Positions 1 through 13,055 of a stretch of 64,000 nt of DNA are shown one piece after another. A model generated the notes under the pieces. It did not search any database. It worked only from the letters and a program-made list of their open reading frames with translations, and was not told the origin of the DNA. Origin of the DNA: Phragmites australis (taxonomy: Eukaryota > Streptophyta > Magnoliopsida > Poales > Poaceae); the NCBI RefSeq assembly GCF_958298935.1, contig NC_084942.1, forward strand, positions 6,703,501-6,767,500, given 5' to 3'. Both the position numbers and the translations under genes were made by a program. Position 1 is the stretch's first letter; the number at the start of each line of letters is the position of its first letter.

Positions 1-393
1 TTTAGTGGTTTGGTGGCTCATCCGGTTTGAGGCTTTTCCTTGGTTGCTTGGTGGCTCAAGAGTTATAGTTGAATACCGACCAAGAGTATATCTTTAGTGG
101 AGCTCCAACGTGAACTAGGAGTAATATTCTTGTTATCGATACCATAAGATAAAATTCCTTGTGTTTTGAGTTTCTCTCTCTACCTTATTTACATTTCTGT
201 ATTTATTTTTTTTACAATTTATTTTGTTAAAGTAGGTTGTAATCTCTTAAGTGATAGAGTAGATACGCTAGATAAACGTAAAGTACATTTAGATAGAAAT
301 TAAAATAGATTTTTTCTATAATATTTTTAAAATTATTAATTTTTAAATATCCTAATTTATCTCTTCTCCTCTTTAAGACCACCGTTCCTCACA
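1..393 (+). mobile_element. 3' end of an LTR (family LTR-S)
   Basis: This stretch matches, with divergence, the last ~400 bp of the complete solo LTR at 56686-58357. Shared landmarks are the 'tggctca' and 'gagctccaac' stretches, 'ctctaccttatttac' and the terminal 'ccgttcctcaca'. The LTR ends with CACA at 393. The rest of the copy lies before the window, so it cannot be said whether this is a solo LTR or part of a full element. Confidence 0.75.
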
Positions 394-2615
394 TGGGTGT
401 CTGTGTTTCTCGCGTGCTATCAGGATTTCCAAGACATGCTTTGACCCTACAGTCCTATTAGTGATCGAAATTATATTACAATAAAAATTAGTAGTTCCTT
501 ATATTTAAGGACCGTGGCATAATTTTTGAAACCACTCTTTTTTTTTCTCACAACGTGTATGAAAGAAAAAAAAAAGATTCTGGGTGGCCGAATTGTCTTA
601 TTACTTATTAACAAAAGGATGTGAAAAAATCACCCTCGATAAAGAAAAATATGACCCCGCAAAACCATATCACCTAAAGTTAAACTAATTCCTACTAGCA
701 AAAATGATATCTCAACTTAGGAAATGAATTTAAAATCGCATCATCCAGAAGGTATCAAACGGGTGGCTGAACAGCACTGTTGATCCTGATAATCCCCAAC
801 GCTTATCTCTTCTTAAGCCCCAAAATCTTTTGATTGCAACGACATGATAAAGACATTTCAAAAAACATTGGTAATCACCAGATTAATGTGGCCAGCGTGC
901 ATTGGATTCTTGGGACCGGCTCTATGGCTAACTTGGGACCAATTGGACATCGCTATAGAGGGGATACCATAAAACACAAAGGGATATATATGATCATCCA
1001 AGTTGTTATGTCACAATCCATGTATCTTTCTACTGCATATGGTTCCTCCTTTTTTTTTTTCTTTTCTTTTCCTTTTCGTTTATCAGGCTTTGTCAAATAG
1101 TCGTGCCACTTTCATATACTAGTTCGCATATAGGCAAATTTCCATTAAGTGACTTCAAACTGTTTCTATTTGTTAAATCTTACCGCAACAATCTAATTTC
1201 CTTGATTGGAGAACATCAAATGTTTACAATAAATTGATATCATGATTCAAAATCTATGATGGTTCGGATTCTGATAAAAAAAATATAATCTAAGAAAACT
1301 ATGAAAAATGGTGGATGCATGAGAGTACGATTCCATCTACCATAGTTTAAATCATGATGTCTATAATTTACATACATGTAGTGTTTTTAGTAGGTTTTTT
1401 AGGTGTCAGATGGTATGTTTGTATGTAAGTGTGCGCATGTGCCATCCTTACAATCGAAAAATAGACTATTCAGCACGTTATGGAGATAAATGTTGTCTAA
1501 AATGTATGTTGCGGAATTTTTTATTTGCAAAATTTCTTCATCTATTCTCGTTGGCCCAGAATAATATTTATATCATACATTATTAGCTAGTTTGAATGGT
1601 TTAATCAGACTATTCTCATTATTGATTGAATAAAATAAAATCGCATACGAGTTAAAGTATCACATTGAAAAGGCATAATTGCACATAAGTGAATATAAGG
1701 GTTCAAATAAACAAAAAAAGGACTTCGTGACGGAATTGAAATTGTCTTTGTGTTTTATATTTCAATCTTGCCTTTTGCATACTAGTGTACCCATTAATAT
1801 ACCTTATCTCGTCAGGAAGGTATATTTGGCATATGCTTAAATATTTAATTTGTGGATGACAATTATAGAAAGAAAAAAAGCATAACTAGCTGCCCCACCT
1901 GTCAAAACTTTAAATGTAGCAAATCTGTGCACAAAATTCTCTACAAAGTATGACAAAGAATGGCCAATTTTCATACATTTTTTTACATACATGTGGCTAG
2001 GGTTTGTTAAGTTCTGTGGTGTGTCACTTGCAAGGGAGGTAACAGGAGTCTTTGTGTTCTGATCAGTGACCATTTCCTTGTCTTTAAGATACATTAACAC
2101 CACCCTCCAATTATAAACAAAGAGACATTAACACCGTCTTCCAACTGGGATTAGTAGAGTTCTTTTAATTTGTGTGGCTTGATTCCAAAGGGATGCATGT
2201 GATGTATACTTTTGCATTAGGTTTCAGCTAGATTTGGTTAGTTGGATCAATTAACAAATGTAAGTGTACTTTGCCTTCAAAGTGTTGTCTTATGTGCAAA
2301 GCTATGAAGGTGTCCCCGTTTGGTTGCCACTGTTCCGTTCCGTTTTGTTCTAAGGTGAGGTGCGCACATCAGCCGTCAGGCAGCAAGTATGCACCCTTGT
2401 CTGCATTTTTTTTATGAGTTTGTCTTATTTGTTCTTGAAGCACATATTGGAATTGAACTCACAAATCCACATATATGGTGGTATATTACTAAGGGATAGC
2501 TTTACACGCGGTTTGTTTCAAAGCTTTTGTGCTATGGTGCTTCTCTTGGTCTTGGTCATGTCATCATCTTCCAGCTCCGGCATTTGCTTCGGCCATGACA
2601 GAGGTCGGCGGCGTG
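394..2615. other. AT-rich intergenic DNA, no gene recognised
   Basis: The sequence is AT-rich with homopolymer runs. The short reading frames here have no recognisable domain, no splice-consistent partners and low-complexity ends. I see no RNA gene. Confidence 0.5.
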
Positions 2616-2751
2616 CGGCAAGCATAGATGTTCCCAAGGACCTGGTTGTAATTTTTTCTTTCTATAAGGTCCTCGGCGGTGTGCGGTGTCTTCGGCAAGC
2701 ATAGATGTTCTCAAGGACCTGGTTGTAATTTTTTCTTTCTCTAAGGTCCTC
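2616..2751. repeat. Two-copy direct duplication, period 77 bp
   Basis: A ~59-bp block beginning CGGCAAGCATAGATGTT and ending AAGGTCCTC occurs at 2616-2674 and again at 2693-2751 with very few mismatches. The 18 bp between the copies is partly related GC-rich sequence. It is a local tandem duplication with no gene attached. Confidence 0.85.
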
Positions 2752-3130
2752 TATGTGAGTAGGGTCGGACACCTATCTACTCTGTGTCCTTTTAGTTTGT
2801 ACCTGTATTTGTATGCGTCGGTATATGTTTTCCTTGCAGAGTAATATAGATACGGATTTTCAAGAAAAGGCTAGCTTTACATGTTCCATTTTCTTCTCTT
2901 TATTACTAATGGTGATATATTAGCTCACACCAAGAGACATGGGCCTACTAGTCAGTACAGGCCCAAAGGTCCTTAGGCCCGTCACCAGCCTAGACAGTCA
3001 TAGCAGTGGCCTTTTATTTCTGTTTGGAGTTTGGGGCTAAACCAGCCATTTACCATCCTCCTTCCAGAGGAGAAAAGACGCCAACACTTTTGAGGATTAC
3101 AGGCCAATCAGCAGAATCCCTGAGACAGCG
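2752..3130. other. Intergenic, nothing recognised
   Basis: There is no supported gene, RNA or complete element here. The text resembles neither neighbouring repeat family. Confidence 0.4.
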
Positions 3131-4092
3131 AGGTTCATGAAAGATTAAGACCCTGGTAAATATTATTTTAGTAATTAATAACAACATAGTTAATAGACTA
3201 ATATTGTTTGCTAGTATATAATGTTTAGTCTCATAGGTGCTATATGATAAACTTGGGGTTTTAAACACCTCAAAATGATAAACATCAAGGTTAAAGATGA
3301 TCTTCACTGAGATATAATATATATTGTTTAGATAAGTGATCATAGTGTTGAGAGCATCATTTGTGTACATGTATTTGTGTTTCTTTAGCTGTACTATTAA
3401 GAGAGATTTGTGTTTATTAGCTTGATCTAGTGTCTTTAGGTTAATTATCTAGTATGTGATGAACACTAAATTTGACTAGCTCTAATAACCAGAATGAAGA
3501 CCAAGACATTAAGAAAGAGAAAACCATGAAGATGAGGACTTGATAAAGATTGAATTGGACAAGTTCCTCTAGAATTCTACTCATCGCATGATATGGTGGA
3601 GTCACGGCATAATATGGTGACTATGGGCATATGGAGCGGAAAGATTTTCAGGCTTTGAAGATAAAGTCACCGCATGATACGGCGATATTGTATGCTATAG
3701 GACAGTACTGCACCGTATGTCTGTTGCAAAGAGGTTGCAAGTCGATGTAATCCAATGCTAAGTCATTGTATGATACGGTGACCATAAGATGGTGCAGCAT
3801 ACTTTATTTATAGAAGGTTTAAGGCTTTAGAAGAGAAGGCCACTACATGATGCGGTGACTGACAAGTCCCAATAATTGAGTTTTGGACCGTTGGAAAAGG
3901 GGTTATCACATGATGCAACGGAGTCACAAAATGTTATGGTGGTCAAGAATTTCATAGATTCCTTTCCAATAGCTCTTTTTTTCAGTTGGCTCTATAAATA
4001 CCATATCCACCAATCATTTAAGGTTGCTCACTCCTATCATAAGGAATACACATATTGGAGATGGTTTGAGTGACCTTGGAGTTGAAGTTGAA
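3131..4092 (+). mobile_element. Degenerate LTR-like sequence, distant relative of LTR-S
   Basis: The start (ATTAATAACAACATAG, then a 'gtctcataggtgc' block) parallels the start of the LTR copy at 13056. It is followed by five or six copies of a short quasi-palindrome like CACCGCATGATACGGTGA between about 3590 and 3920. A 'ctctataaatacc' TATA-like motif lies near 3990. The overall plan matches LTR-S, but the palindrome sequence differs. No target duplication was found. Calling it an LTR relic is inference. Confidence 0.45.
4058..4092 (+). repeat. Inverted repeat, left arm (35 bp)
   Basis: The block beginning GAGATGGTTTGAGTGACC is exactly complementary over 35 bp to 5084-5118. Similarity stops abruptly on both sides of each arm. 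Confidence 0.85.
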
Positions 4093-5083
4093 GATCAAGG
4101 CAATTAGCTAAGTGTCCGTACGTTACAATGAAAGCACAAATATTTAACGTGGTAACATCAAACACAAACTTAATATACGAAGATATGGATGCACCATAAG
4201 AGCATCACCAAATAAATACGTCAGGAACGATGCCATAGTTTGATTTTAGATGGGGTCTGAAAAAAGAAGAGACTATATCTGCTAATTTCCCTCCTAATAT
4301 TTTTATTTTTTTTTTATTAGTAAAACGAGTCTCATATCCGTAACAAGTCACGAGACGATAATATTAGAGGATGAGGATAGATGTCAAAAATTGATAAATT
4401 ATTCGTATTTTATGAGTTTTTAATAGATGGAATGAGCGTAGAGGTGACACGAAAACAAACTCATATTTTATATAGTAGAGATTAGTACAAGATTGATGAC
4501 TTAATTAGTACTAATTTAGCCTAATGTGTATCTAGCTAGGTGATTAATTTAGAGTTGGATCAAATGAATAATCCACACTTGTTACTCTTATTATTTGCCC
4601 ATAACAAGACAGCTTAGCAGTGTTTAGTCTTGTGAGATCCTCTAAACGAGTTTGTGAAACAACCACAAGCGGAAGTGATCCGTGCTGGAGCAACAAAACG
4701 CTACTTTAGTAGAGATGACAGTAAGTACACAGGGTCCACCTAGTAGCAAACCCACCGATGTGTGGAGGGTTCTAAGAGCAAGAACTATGAAACTTGATCC
4801 TTACAAGAGACTCTAACATGGACTAGTTATAGGATACAACTCACCGATATTATGAAAAAAAAATGTCATTCCAAATTCACTCTCTAATTCATTTAGATTC
4901 TGTACTTATTACACCGTTTTAAATCCCACATTTACTTTGATTCAAATTGCCATATATAGTTTGAAGAATTGAAACCAAGTGCAAAACTTTCTTAAAGTAG
5001 CCTTCCTAGATAAACCTAAATTCATCCCTCTTAGTACGGCTCCCGTCCTCACAATTCATCCACTTATTGACAGACACATATCA
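4093..5083. other. Spacer between the inverted-repeat arms, no gene
   Basis: About 1 kb of AT-rich sequence without a recognisable gene or transposon domain. It may be a remnant of an element bounded by the 35-bp arms, but no transposase trace or target duplication is visible. Confidence 0.4.
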
Positions 5084-5118
5084 TTCAACTTCAACTCCAA
5101 GGTCACTCAAACCATCTC
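5084..5118 (-). repeat. Inverted repeat, right arm (35 bp)
   Basis: This is the reverse complement of 4058-4092. It lies ~200 bp downstream of the stop codon of the AP-2 sigma gene, so it may fall in that gene's 3' flank or 3' UTR. Confidence 0.85.
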
Positions 5119-5323
5119 ATATATATATAAGAACAATCTGTCACTAACCTCGCAGATAAAGGACCCTTGCACAAATTCACAGCACGCGAAAAGTGTAACT
5201 GAAGCAAAAGGTTAGTTCTACAACAGCTACAAAGAATTGTACAAAAAGGGGAATGGGTAGACCAGGCTCATCGATGGGTTATATCCCGACCTACACTAAT
5301 GTACACCACTACATTGCTTCTTC

Positions 5324-8300
5324 TTATTCCAGCTTCTCAAGCTCGCCCATCCTCTCTATAATTGCCTGAAAAAGATGCAAGTCATGTGTATCAGTATTCA
5401 ATATACAACTTTCAAGTAAAGGCAAAAAACAACGTCATGATTTTCTATTGCCATGAAGATCTCTGGGGAAATAAATCATAAAAAGATTTTATATACTGAT
5501 ATATGTGTGTTGATTCATAGTAACTTGTGGGTCCGTTTCAGTATTCAGCTTACGGATTATTAACATCAATCATGTTGCGATAGTGCAGATGCAACTTCAG
5601 TGTTAGTACACTTTTGGAAAAGAATGTATAAAACTTTTTGAGAATTCAGTAGAGCGCCAGCTGCTATGTTTTTTATTTTCCACCAAACAAATAGGGGCAG
5701 TTAGATTTAGGGAAAACTGGAAAACGTTTGCAGTCTGAAGACCAAGCTATGCCAAAACATCTGGTAGAAGTAAATTTAGCTTGATTCCATGCAAATCGAC
5801 AATATTGAAATATAATATAATATAATATAATCAACTAAGCTCAGTTGAAAGGTAGAACAGTGGTGAAGAAATATTTTAACCATCCTAGCACTCCTAAGGT
5901 CAAGAAAAATTTATAGCGATACTATCTCTATAATACACTTGACTTCTCACTAACTTACAAAATTCACTAGCAGATTTTAATTTTATTCTGTTACAGCACA
6001 TGCAGGGAAAACTGTAAAAGCTTGCATCAATATTATCACAATAGACACCTGAATACATAGTTGACAGCAATATGTAATATATAAGAAAAGTAAATACCTT
6101 TTTGCTTGTTTCTTGAAGCTCTCCAGCAAGAATAAACTCATCCAATATCAGGTATACCTATAGCACATAGCAAAAAAAAAAAAACAATCAAATTTGGGCT
6201 AAAAGAACAAATTATTAAAAAGCTAGAAGATAAAGCAAAATCATTGATAGTTCAGATATTTTACTGTTTTACGAAAGATGGAAAATTATAAGTATAAGCA
6301 GGCAAATTTGGCCCCGGTTGTAGCAAAAATGGAATTCATATTGTTATTTTAAAATATTTAGTTTTAAATGAACTGTTGTCAGATTCAAGCATACGTTGCA
6401 TTATATCTAATGTAATACATGTTAAGTTTTGACCAGATGCAGCAAGGCTTTGGATTGCAAATACAGATATGAATGCTACATAGAACCTATCTTCCTATCA
6501 CTTACGGTGATTTCCGTATATGCCACCTATCAATGCATAAATAATTGCATATTGAATATACTAGAAATCTAGAAGGCACAGTGCAAATAAAGATTTACAT
6601 ATTATCATTTAATATCAGCAGACACTATTTATTGAAATACAAGAACGATGACCGGCTTAGCATCAGAGTACCAGACAACTGGTTCAGAAAAGTCAGCGAT
6701 GTCATATATGCAGGAGTAACATCTTGTATTGTTTGCAGTTGTCTAAAGTCCCCTCTATCATTTAGGCAGTCCTCTATCATCTTTAGCGAGTAACAGATGG
6801 CATGTAAACACAAGTAACACTAGAGAAGTGAACATCTTAGCTAGAATACAATGGTAATAGCTACATATGTCTAGTTTTAAGGTCATGAAGAAACTTATTG
6901 GCCAGGAGAATAATTAAATAGTAATATATTGAATTGCTTTCAGTTGCCTAATGAGTAACAACCTGTTTTAACATCAGGCGCAATTCTCAACAGATGTAAA
7001 CTACATAGAAGATGGCAGGTAAACACAAGTAATGCTAGCAGAAGAAAAAAAATCTTAGCCAGAAGCCCATAAACTTGTTGATTAAGAGAATATTTAAATA
7101 GAAGTTACTCTTTAAATACAAAGATGCAATAAGATCAAGAGTGTTGAAGTACTACATAATTACTAGATTACCCTATTGAGACATAGCAGTTACCTTGTGG
7201 AAGTTAAATACTAAATCAAGTTCACAAACATTGCTGAAGAAATGGTCCAATATCTCAACAAACAAATGGATACATTCCAAGTATGCCAACTCATTGTCGG
7301 TGATATCCACACACATAGAGAAAAAAAGTCCTGCATATCTCCTGTAGATAACTTTGTGTGTGCGGAACTGCAAGAAAAGTTCCATATTAATTACAAGAGG
7401 AAAACAAAGAGTTTGAAGGCAGCATTGCTGAAGAACCATATGCAAAATGCTTCACTGTGCAAGCCTGCTCTCACTGTGCACTATGAAGCTACAGAAACAA
7501 CTATTATTCTGATATGCAAATGGAAAGTATGAAGAAAATGAAACACAGCATATGCAAATAGTAGAACAGGTCTCATAAATAACGTTTAACAAATTGGGAT
7601 TCATTTAGCAACCAATTTTTATCTTGTTTTTTTATAGGATTACCATGAGAAAAACTCCATCCCTTCCCTTTTGACATCCCCATGCCGCCAGAGGAGTTAC
7701 TCGGAATGCTGCCAAGATATCATGTTTTACACAGCTCATTTTCCTCTGGCCGTGTTTCAGAAACTGAGTAGACATGCTTCAGAAGAACACTTTATGTTGC
7801 CCAGCTGAGAGGTTTAGGATCTCTAAATTAGTCATATAGATTACTGAAAAATACTCAGTGATAAATCTTGAAAACATTGAAAAGCATATCCATATATGAT
7901 ATATTTTATCTATCATATGAATCAACTTATTTTCACTATCTCAAATAAGTCAGCAGAGTATGCATGTTCTTGCTTTTCATGGGCATATTTAAGTATCAAT
8001 AATCAGTTCTCTGTAAGTTTATCATGGTTGGGGATTTTGTTGTCTTAAGCGGGATCTGTAAGAATGAGAAAAGAATCAGTCATGAGGATAATAGATGACA
8101 ACAAATCAAAAATTGGTAAGAAGGTAAACCATCTAATGTGATCCAAAAAAGAATGCATGCATAGTAAACAACCTCATCGTTTGGACATTCACACATTGAC
8201 TTACATCTCCATCCTAACTAACGTTTTCTAATTCAACAGCAACTCAGCAAGCAAGATCAGATTTTTTCTTTTTTATCTGTTCAAGAACACAACATTTATG

Positions 8301-9679
8301 TTCTTACAAGATGTGGATATAAAATTATCCAAAATGGACGCAGCATCTCAATTTGGTTATACTATCCTGAGAGTTATGAACTATCAATGCTGCGCAGATA
8401 GCATGAGAATTAGATTGGACTCGCTAAAGAAAGATATGATAAACCTGAATCAGAAATCCTGCAACCCACGGCTAGTGACAAATTTTCTTGAAGGTTCATG
8501 ATGATGATATAATCAAGTGTTTCTATGGTGTCAAAACACGCCACTAATTCTAATTTCAAGATATATGTAATCTTCTATTCATGTGGGATTTTTTTCAAAC
8601 TATTTTGTATTTTACTTTTGAGAAATTAAGACCTTATTTGTGTTGGACTTGTGAAATGTCGATCTATTGTGTAGGATTTTTAGTGTTCAGATATGCACAT
8701 GCACACCCATTGTAATGTTCCTGGATATGCCACTGACCACTTCCAGCAAATCTAAATCTATCAAACCGAATATGGGGAGATTACTCAGGACAATTTACAT
8801 TACATAGCAAGTCTTGATAACAAGTGTTCAACGCAAAGGTACTCATTTTAACCAGCCATCTGACTATCACAATCAGTAATCACTGCAAATCACGTGTCAC
8901 TCCACAAAATTTAGGACCTTATTAATGTGACTAGCTGATTCTGTAGCTAAGACAATGTCATTGGCTAAGATTGCATCTGTAACAAATCCTACAGAATGGC
9001 AATGATTCCTTTCTAGCAAACAATCTCCCCCAATCTAGACAAAGAACTATGACAAATCTGTAGATAGTTGGATGATTGCATCTAACCATAAGAACCCGGC
9101 AAGCCCAAAAAAATAAACACAATCTTTTCTGACTGACACTACCATGCTTCAATTAAATCCAGAAGTAGCTACATTGGTTGGATCTATTTCATCTTCTGAC
9201 CATTTTATAACAAGAACTAGTACCCTTAAGTAACGAAAGCCAAGTATCTTTACACTAACTACGCCCCCAAAAACTTCCTCAACCGATAACCGCACAACGC
9301 CTGGAACCCAAATCAAGAACTCAAGCACTCACCTCGACGAAGTTGGTGAACTTGGGGTCCCGGTTGACCACGAGCCGATGCACCTGCGGCCAGAACAACC
9401 AGGAAACACCATCAGGACCCAAAATCAAAGCCGGAACCGGAGACCCACACCAAGATCCAATCTTTCTTCTCCAGCAGGCTCACCTCGTACTCGACCTTGT
9501 GCTTCTCGGAGTCCTCGAGCGGGACGTAGTACTTGGCCAGCCGCGTCTTCCCCTGCCGGTTCTGCAGCAGTATGAACCGGATCTGCGACGGCGAGGCGGA
9601 TCGAACCAAGGTGAGTGAGGAACAAGAAAGGATCAAAGAAAGAACCAGTGGGGGCGATCCGATACGGTCTCGTTACCAT
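5324..9679 (-). CDS. AP2S: AP-2 complex subunit sigma (clathrin adaptor small chain), 6 exons
   Basis: Exons on the minus strand: 9679-9677 (ATG only), 9582-9484, 9383-9333, 7367-7194, 6157-6098, 5365-5324 (ends TAA). All introns are GT-AG and all interrupt in phase 0. The product is 142 aa, the usual length for AP-2 sigma. The spliced protein opens [20 protein letters not shown] and ends with MGELEKLE, the highly conserved longin-fold core of the small adaptin. In the family, sigma joins alpha, beta and mu in the AP-2 complex. The complex sits at the plasma membrane, recognises dileucine cargo and recruits clathrin for endocytosis. Exon 1 contributes only the initiator codon, so the first intron (94 bp) must be removed for translation to begin properly. 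Intron 3 (1965 bp) and intron 4 (1036 bp) are long and AT-rich. The 5' leader is probably ~80 nt, ending where a hAT-like repeat begins near 9758. No defect was seen. Confidence 0.96.
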
Positions 9680-9757
9680 GGTGGACGACGATGGTGCTCT
9701 AGAATTGGGAAGAAATGGGGAGGGATTTTCTTTTTCTTTGTTCGTTTGTGTCGCAGC

Positions 9758-10185
9758 TAGAGATGCCAACGGCCCCGATCCCCGTTCCCCCGACGGGGAA
9801 TTCCGGTTAGGGAATTTTCCGGTGAGAGTTTAATGAGAGAAAAGTTTCCCTGTCGGGTATGACAGGAGCGAGAACGGTTACCTATCTCGTTCCCGTTTTT
9901 CTATGGAGCTAATTTCTCAAAATTCTTAAGCTCCTTATGGTCCATATATGTAAGAAATAACCTAACTAAAATCTAACCCACTAAAGCTCATCAGTCAGCG
10001 AACCTTTCACCGTGCTAGCGTAGCGGGGACGGAGAACCCGTCGGGTATACATTCCCCGCGCGGGGATGAGGATGGGAGAATTTTCTCTCGCGCGGGTGGG
10101 GACGGGACGGGAGAAATTTCCCCCAATCGGGACGGGATGGTTACCCATTCCTCGCAGAAAATTTTCCTGTTGATATCCCTGTCGA
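9758..10185. mobile_element. hAT-like nonautonomous repeat with short imperfect terminal inverted repeats
   Basis: The left end TAGAGATGCCAACGG pairs with the right end (reverse complement CAGGGATATCAACAGG). The body is rich in CCCCG/CGGGG and 'gacgggacggg' tracts. This matches a very common plant repeat that starts 'agagatggcaacgggg' and is usually treated as a hAT derivative. No clear 8-bp target duplication was found, so the class is inference. It abuts the probable 5' end of the AP-2 sigma gene. Confidence 0.5.
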
Positions 10186-13055
10186 TGACTTCCAGATCTA
10201 ATTTATGGACTTACACGTAGGATTATTTAGTTATTTATCATTTTTATTGTATATCAATTTGATCTCTGACTGATATATAGTCACACGAGTCATTGAAGGT
10301 AAATTAGGATGATAAATTTGTTGTCACTTATACCGTAAAAATGGCAAAAAGTTAGAACTCTGACAGGTGAAGTAAAAAAACAGTATTTTGCGATTCTGTG
10401 CTACAGTAACCATATCAATGGTACCATTAGAGAATGGTATACCGATTTTATTATATATAAAATACTGTATCTCTACTATAGCATTAAATTTATACATTTA
10501 TTTATATCCAACCACTCACAACGGAGTGAAGTCACCGTGATCTCGTCCAGGACTCCCAAGACAGTTTGGTGGTGTGGTTGTATTCAAGAAAAATCTCGCT
10601 CTTCAGTTGTGAAATGGAATGCGATGATATTTTTGCTAAAATTTCTAGATTGAAAATTAAATATTTTTGAAAAAAATCTGGTTTTGATACTTTATTCACG
10701 TGTTCTTCTAGATTGAAAATTAAATATTTTTGAAAAAAAAAATCTGGTTTTGATACTTTATTCACGTGTTCCTTGTAGCAGATATTTTTATTTAAATGAA
10801 ACCCAGAAAACATTTTAGGTTAACCTCACATAAGTATTTTACTCATGCGTTTGGATGGAGGAATAAGTGGGTAGGATAGGAATTAGAATATAGAGCGGAT
10901 GAATTCTAACCCCAATAGAAAACAATGTTCCGCAAAGATTTGGCCTACAAATTCTATCATCCAGCGTTCACTTATTATCTAATACGGCCTCATGTCTCTC
11001 TTTGAAAAGAAAAATAAAACAAAACATGTCATTGTGGCCACTACCACGCCCAAATTTACAAATGCTGTCAGAGCAGGATACATACTACCTAGCCAGCCCG
11101 ACCAAAAGGTGAAAGGCTGAACGCTACAGTAGGAAACTACATAATAAAATTGACGAATACACTAGAAAAATAAAATTGACCAATATATAGTTGAATTTAT
11201 AGAAAGAAAACTAGTATAATTATTTCGCAAACTAAAGTAGTTTGTTTGTTGTGGTTGTAGGTTGTTGCCACTTATGTTAACGTATGCTGAGAGGTAGAGG
11301 CCATTTTCATAAGTAGGCGGTTGTACAAGTCTGTTTTCTTTATCTATATAAAGCAAAGATGTGCAAGTTGTTGCGTGTTCTCAAGAAAAAAAAACTTAAA
11401 AGCACATCAATTTTTGAGTAAAATGTTCTAAAAATCGGCCCAATGTTTGGATGTTCCATGACATGCTGGCGTGAGCAAACAATGTACGGCTGACATTTTG
11501 CTGAAAGTCTCTCATTGTTAAAAGGCGTAGAAGAGACATTTTCAGTTGTTCAAACTAATGCTAGTTGGTCTTGTTGGAGTAAAAGTATAGTTTTCTTATG
11601 CAGCAGGTGTCATTCGAACACAAGATATTGCCCTCTCCATCTCAGTGCTGAAGCCAAAATAAGAAAGCATTAGTCTCTAAAAAAATGTTTATGAGAAATC
11701 ACCATGCATACCGATATCAATTGGGAGAGATACCAAAGTCACTAAATGTCCTCGCAAGTTAAGTGGAGCCTGGAGTGAAAATATTAATTTTAAATAATTC
11801 CACTCTTGATTTAATCGATGGAAAAACATTGTCAACCAACACTTCTCTATAAAAATGGGCAAATAGTATGAAACTGAGCGAGCATGAAAAGACAACACAT
11901 GATCCATCCATATATGTCGTTTTTCACATAGTCCTGATATTGCCGAAACTTTCCCAGTTTACGCCCTCATTTTCATTTGGCTTTTTTATTGTGTGAATAT
12001 GACCACTTCCCATGCTTATGTCTTATGTATTAAATGATCATGTCACATAAGATTTTTTATAATGTGATAAAGAATTAAACAAGAGAGAGAGAGGTAGTTA
12101 GTGTCTTCCACAAGACATAAACTAACTAAGCACAAAATCTAACACAAGAAATAAGCTAAGTAATGCATTAGGGTGGTCAATATCCATATGTATTCTATAA
12201 AACAAAGCAAATAAATGTGAACCAATAAAAATAGATGTGAAACTTTGTAAGACGTGGAAGAAATTTACATTGAAGAGAGAATTTTTTTCACTAGTGTCCA
12301 TATGAATAGAAGAGGTAGATATCGTCTAAAATATTTGCATTGAGAGTGGCAAACACAATTAATGGAGGGAAGAAACGGCACATCAATAAAGAAATTAATA
12401 GCAAAACAAAATGGATATTATACGTATCCGTTGAACGAGGACTCATGCATGGATATGTACCTGCATGCATTGATTCTAGGCCGACTGATCGTATACTTGT
12501 ACCATTTCAAGTTCTTGACTTGTTGTGACATGGATATTACCTGAGTTAACGCACATGTACGTATAAAACATGTATCAACCAGACTTAAGCTCAAGTCTTG
12601 GTGACCAAGAAAGGAAAGAGGTTAAAAGGAAAGTCACATAAAACTATTATAGCATATTTATATCTATACTCTTATAAACAGACGAATTGTGCTAGATCCG
12701 AACGATTTTCACCATAAAACTTACACGATCAAACGGTCCACAACCAAAGTTGCTCCCCCTCTCCTGCCCTCTCCTATAATGTGGAAAGTTACAATCAATC
12801 AACCTACTCCCGCGCGCCATCCTTAATCACCTTCCTTAATTACAGCGTGCTCTCTTTCCTTCTATCATTTATTTTCAAAACTTAAATCAAGATAAATGAT
12901 CATCGCATTATGAAAGTTCAATGCCAATCAACGGTGAGTTCATTTCCTCCTCTCTTTCAAAACTACGACAAGATCTCTAACGATTGTGCTCGCTTTTCTT
13001 CTCTTAGTCTATTTTTAAAATCCGGCCACAGTCTTCGATCCCTACTATTGTCTAT
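10186..13055. other. AT-rich intergenic region, no gene recognised
   Basis: Apart from the tandem duplication at 10643-10771 I see no gene, RNA or complete transposon. Reading frames are short, AT-rich and without domains. A 'gcgtttggatgg' stretch near 10849 resembles grass MITE ends, but no partner end was found. Confidence 0.45.
10643..10771. repeat. Tandem duplication, 63/66-bp unit, two copies
   Basis: Unit 1 (10643-10705) and unit 2 (10706-10771) are near identical, starting TTCTAGATTGAAAATTAAAT and ending TTATTCACGTGTTC. They differ by the length of an A run. This looks like recent local duplication or slippage. Confidence 0.9.

Noticed and set aside
2360..2704. 114-codon plus ORF with hydrophobic start
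   Set aside because: It runs into the 77-bp duplication and has no homologous pattern or splice evidence. Probably chance.
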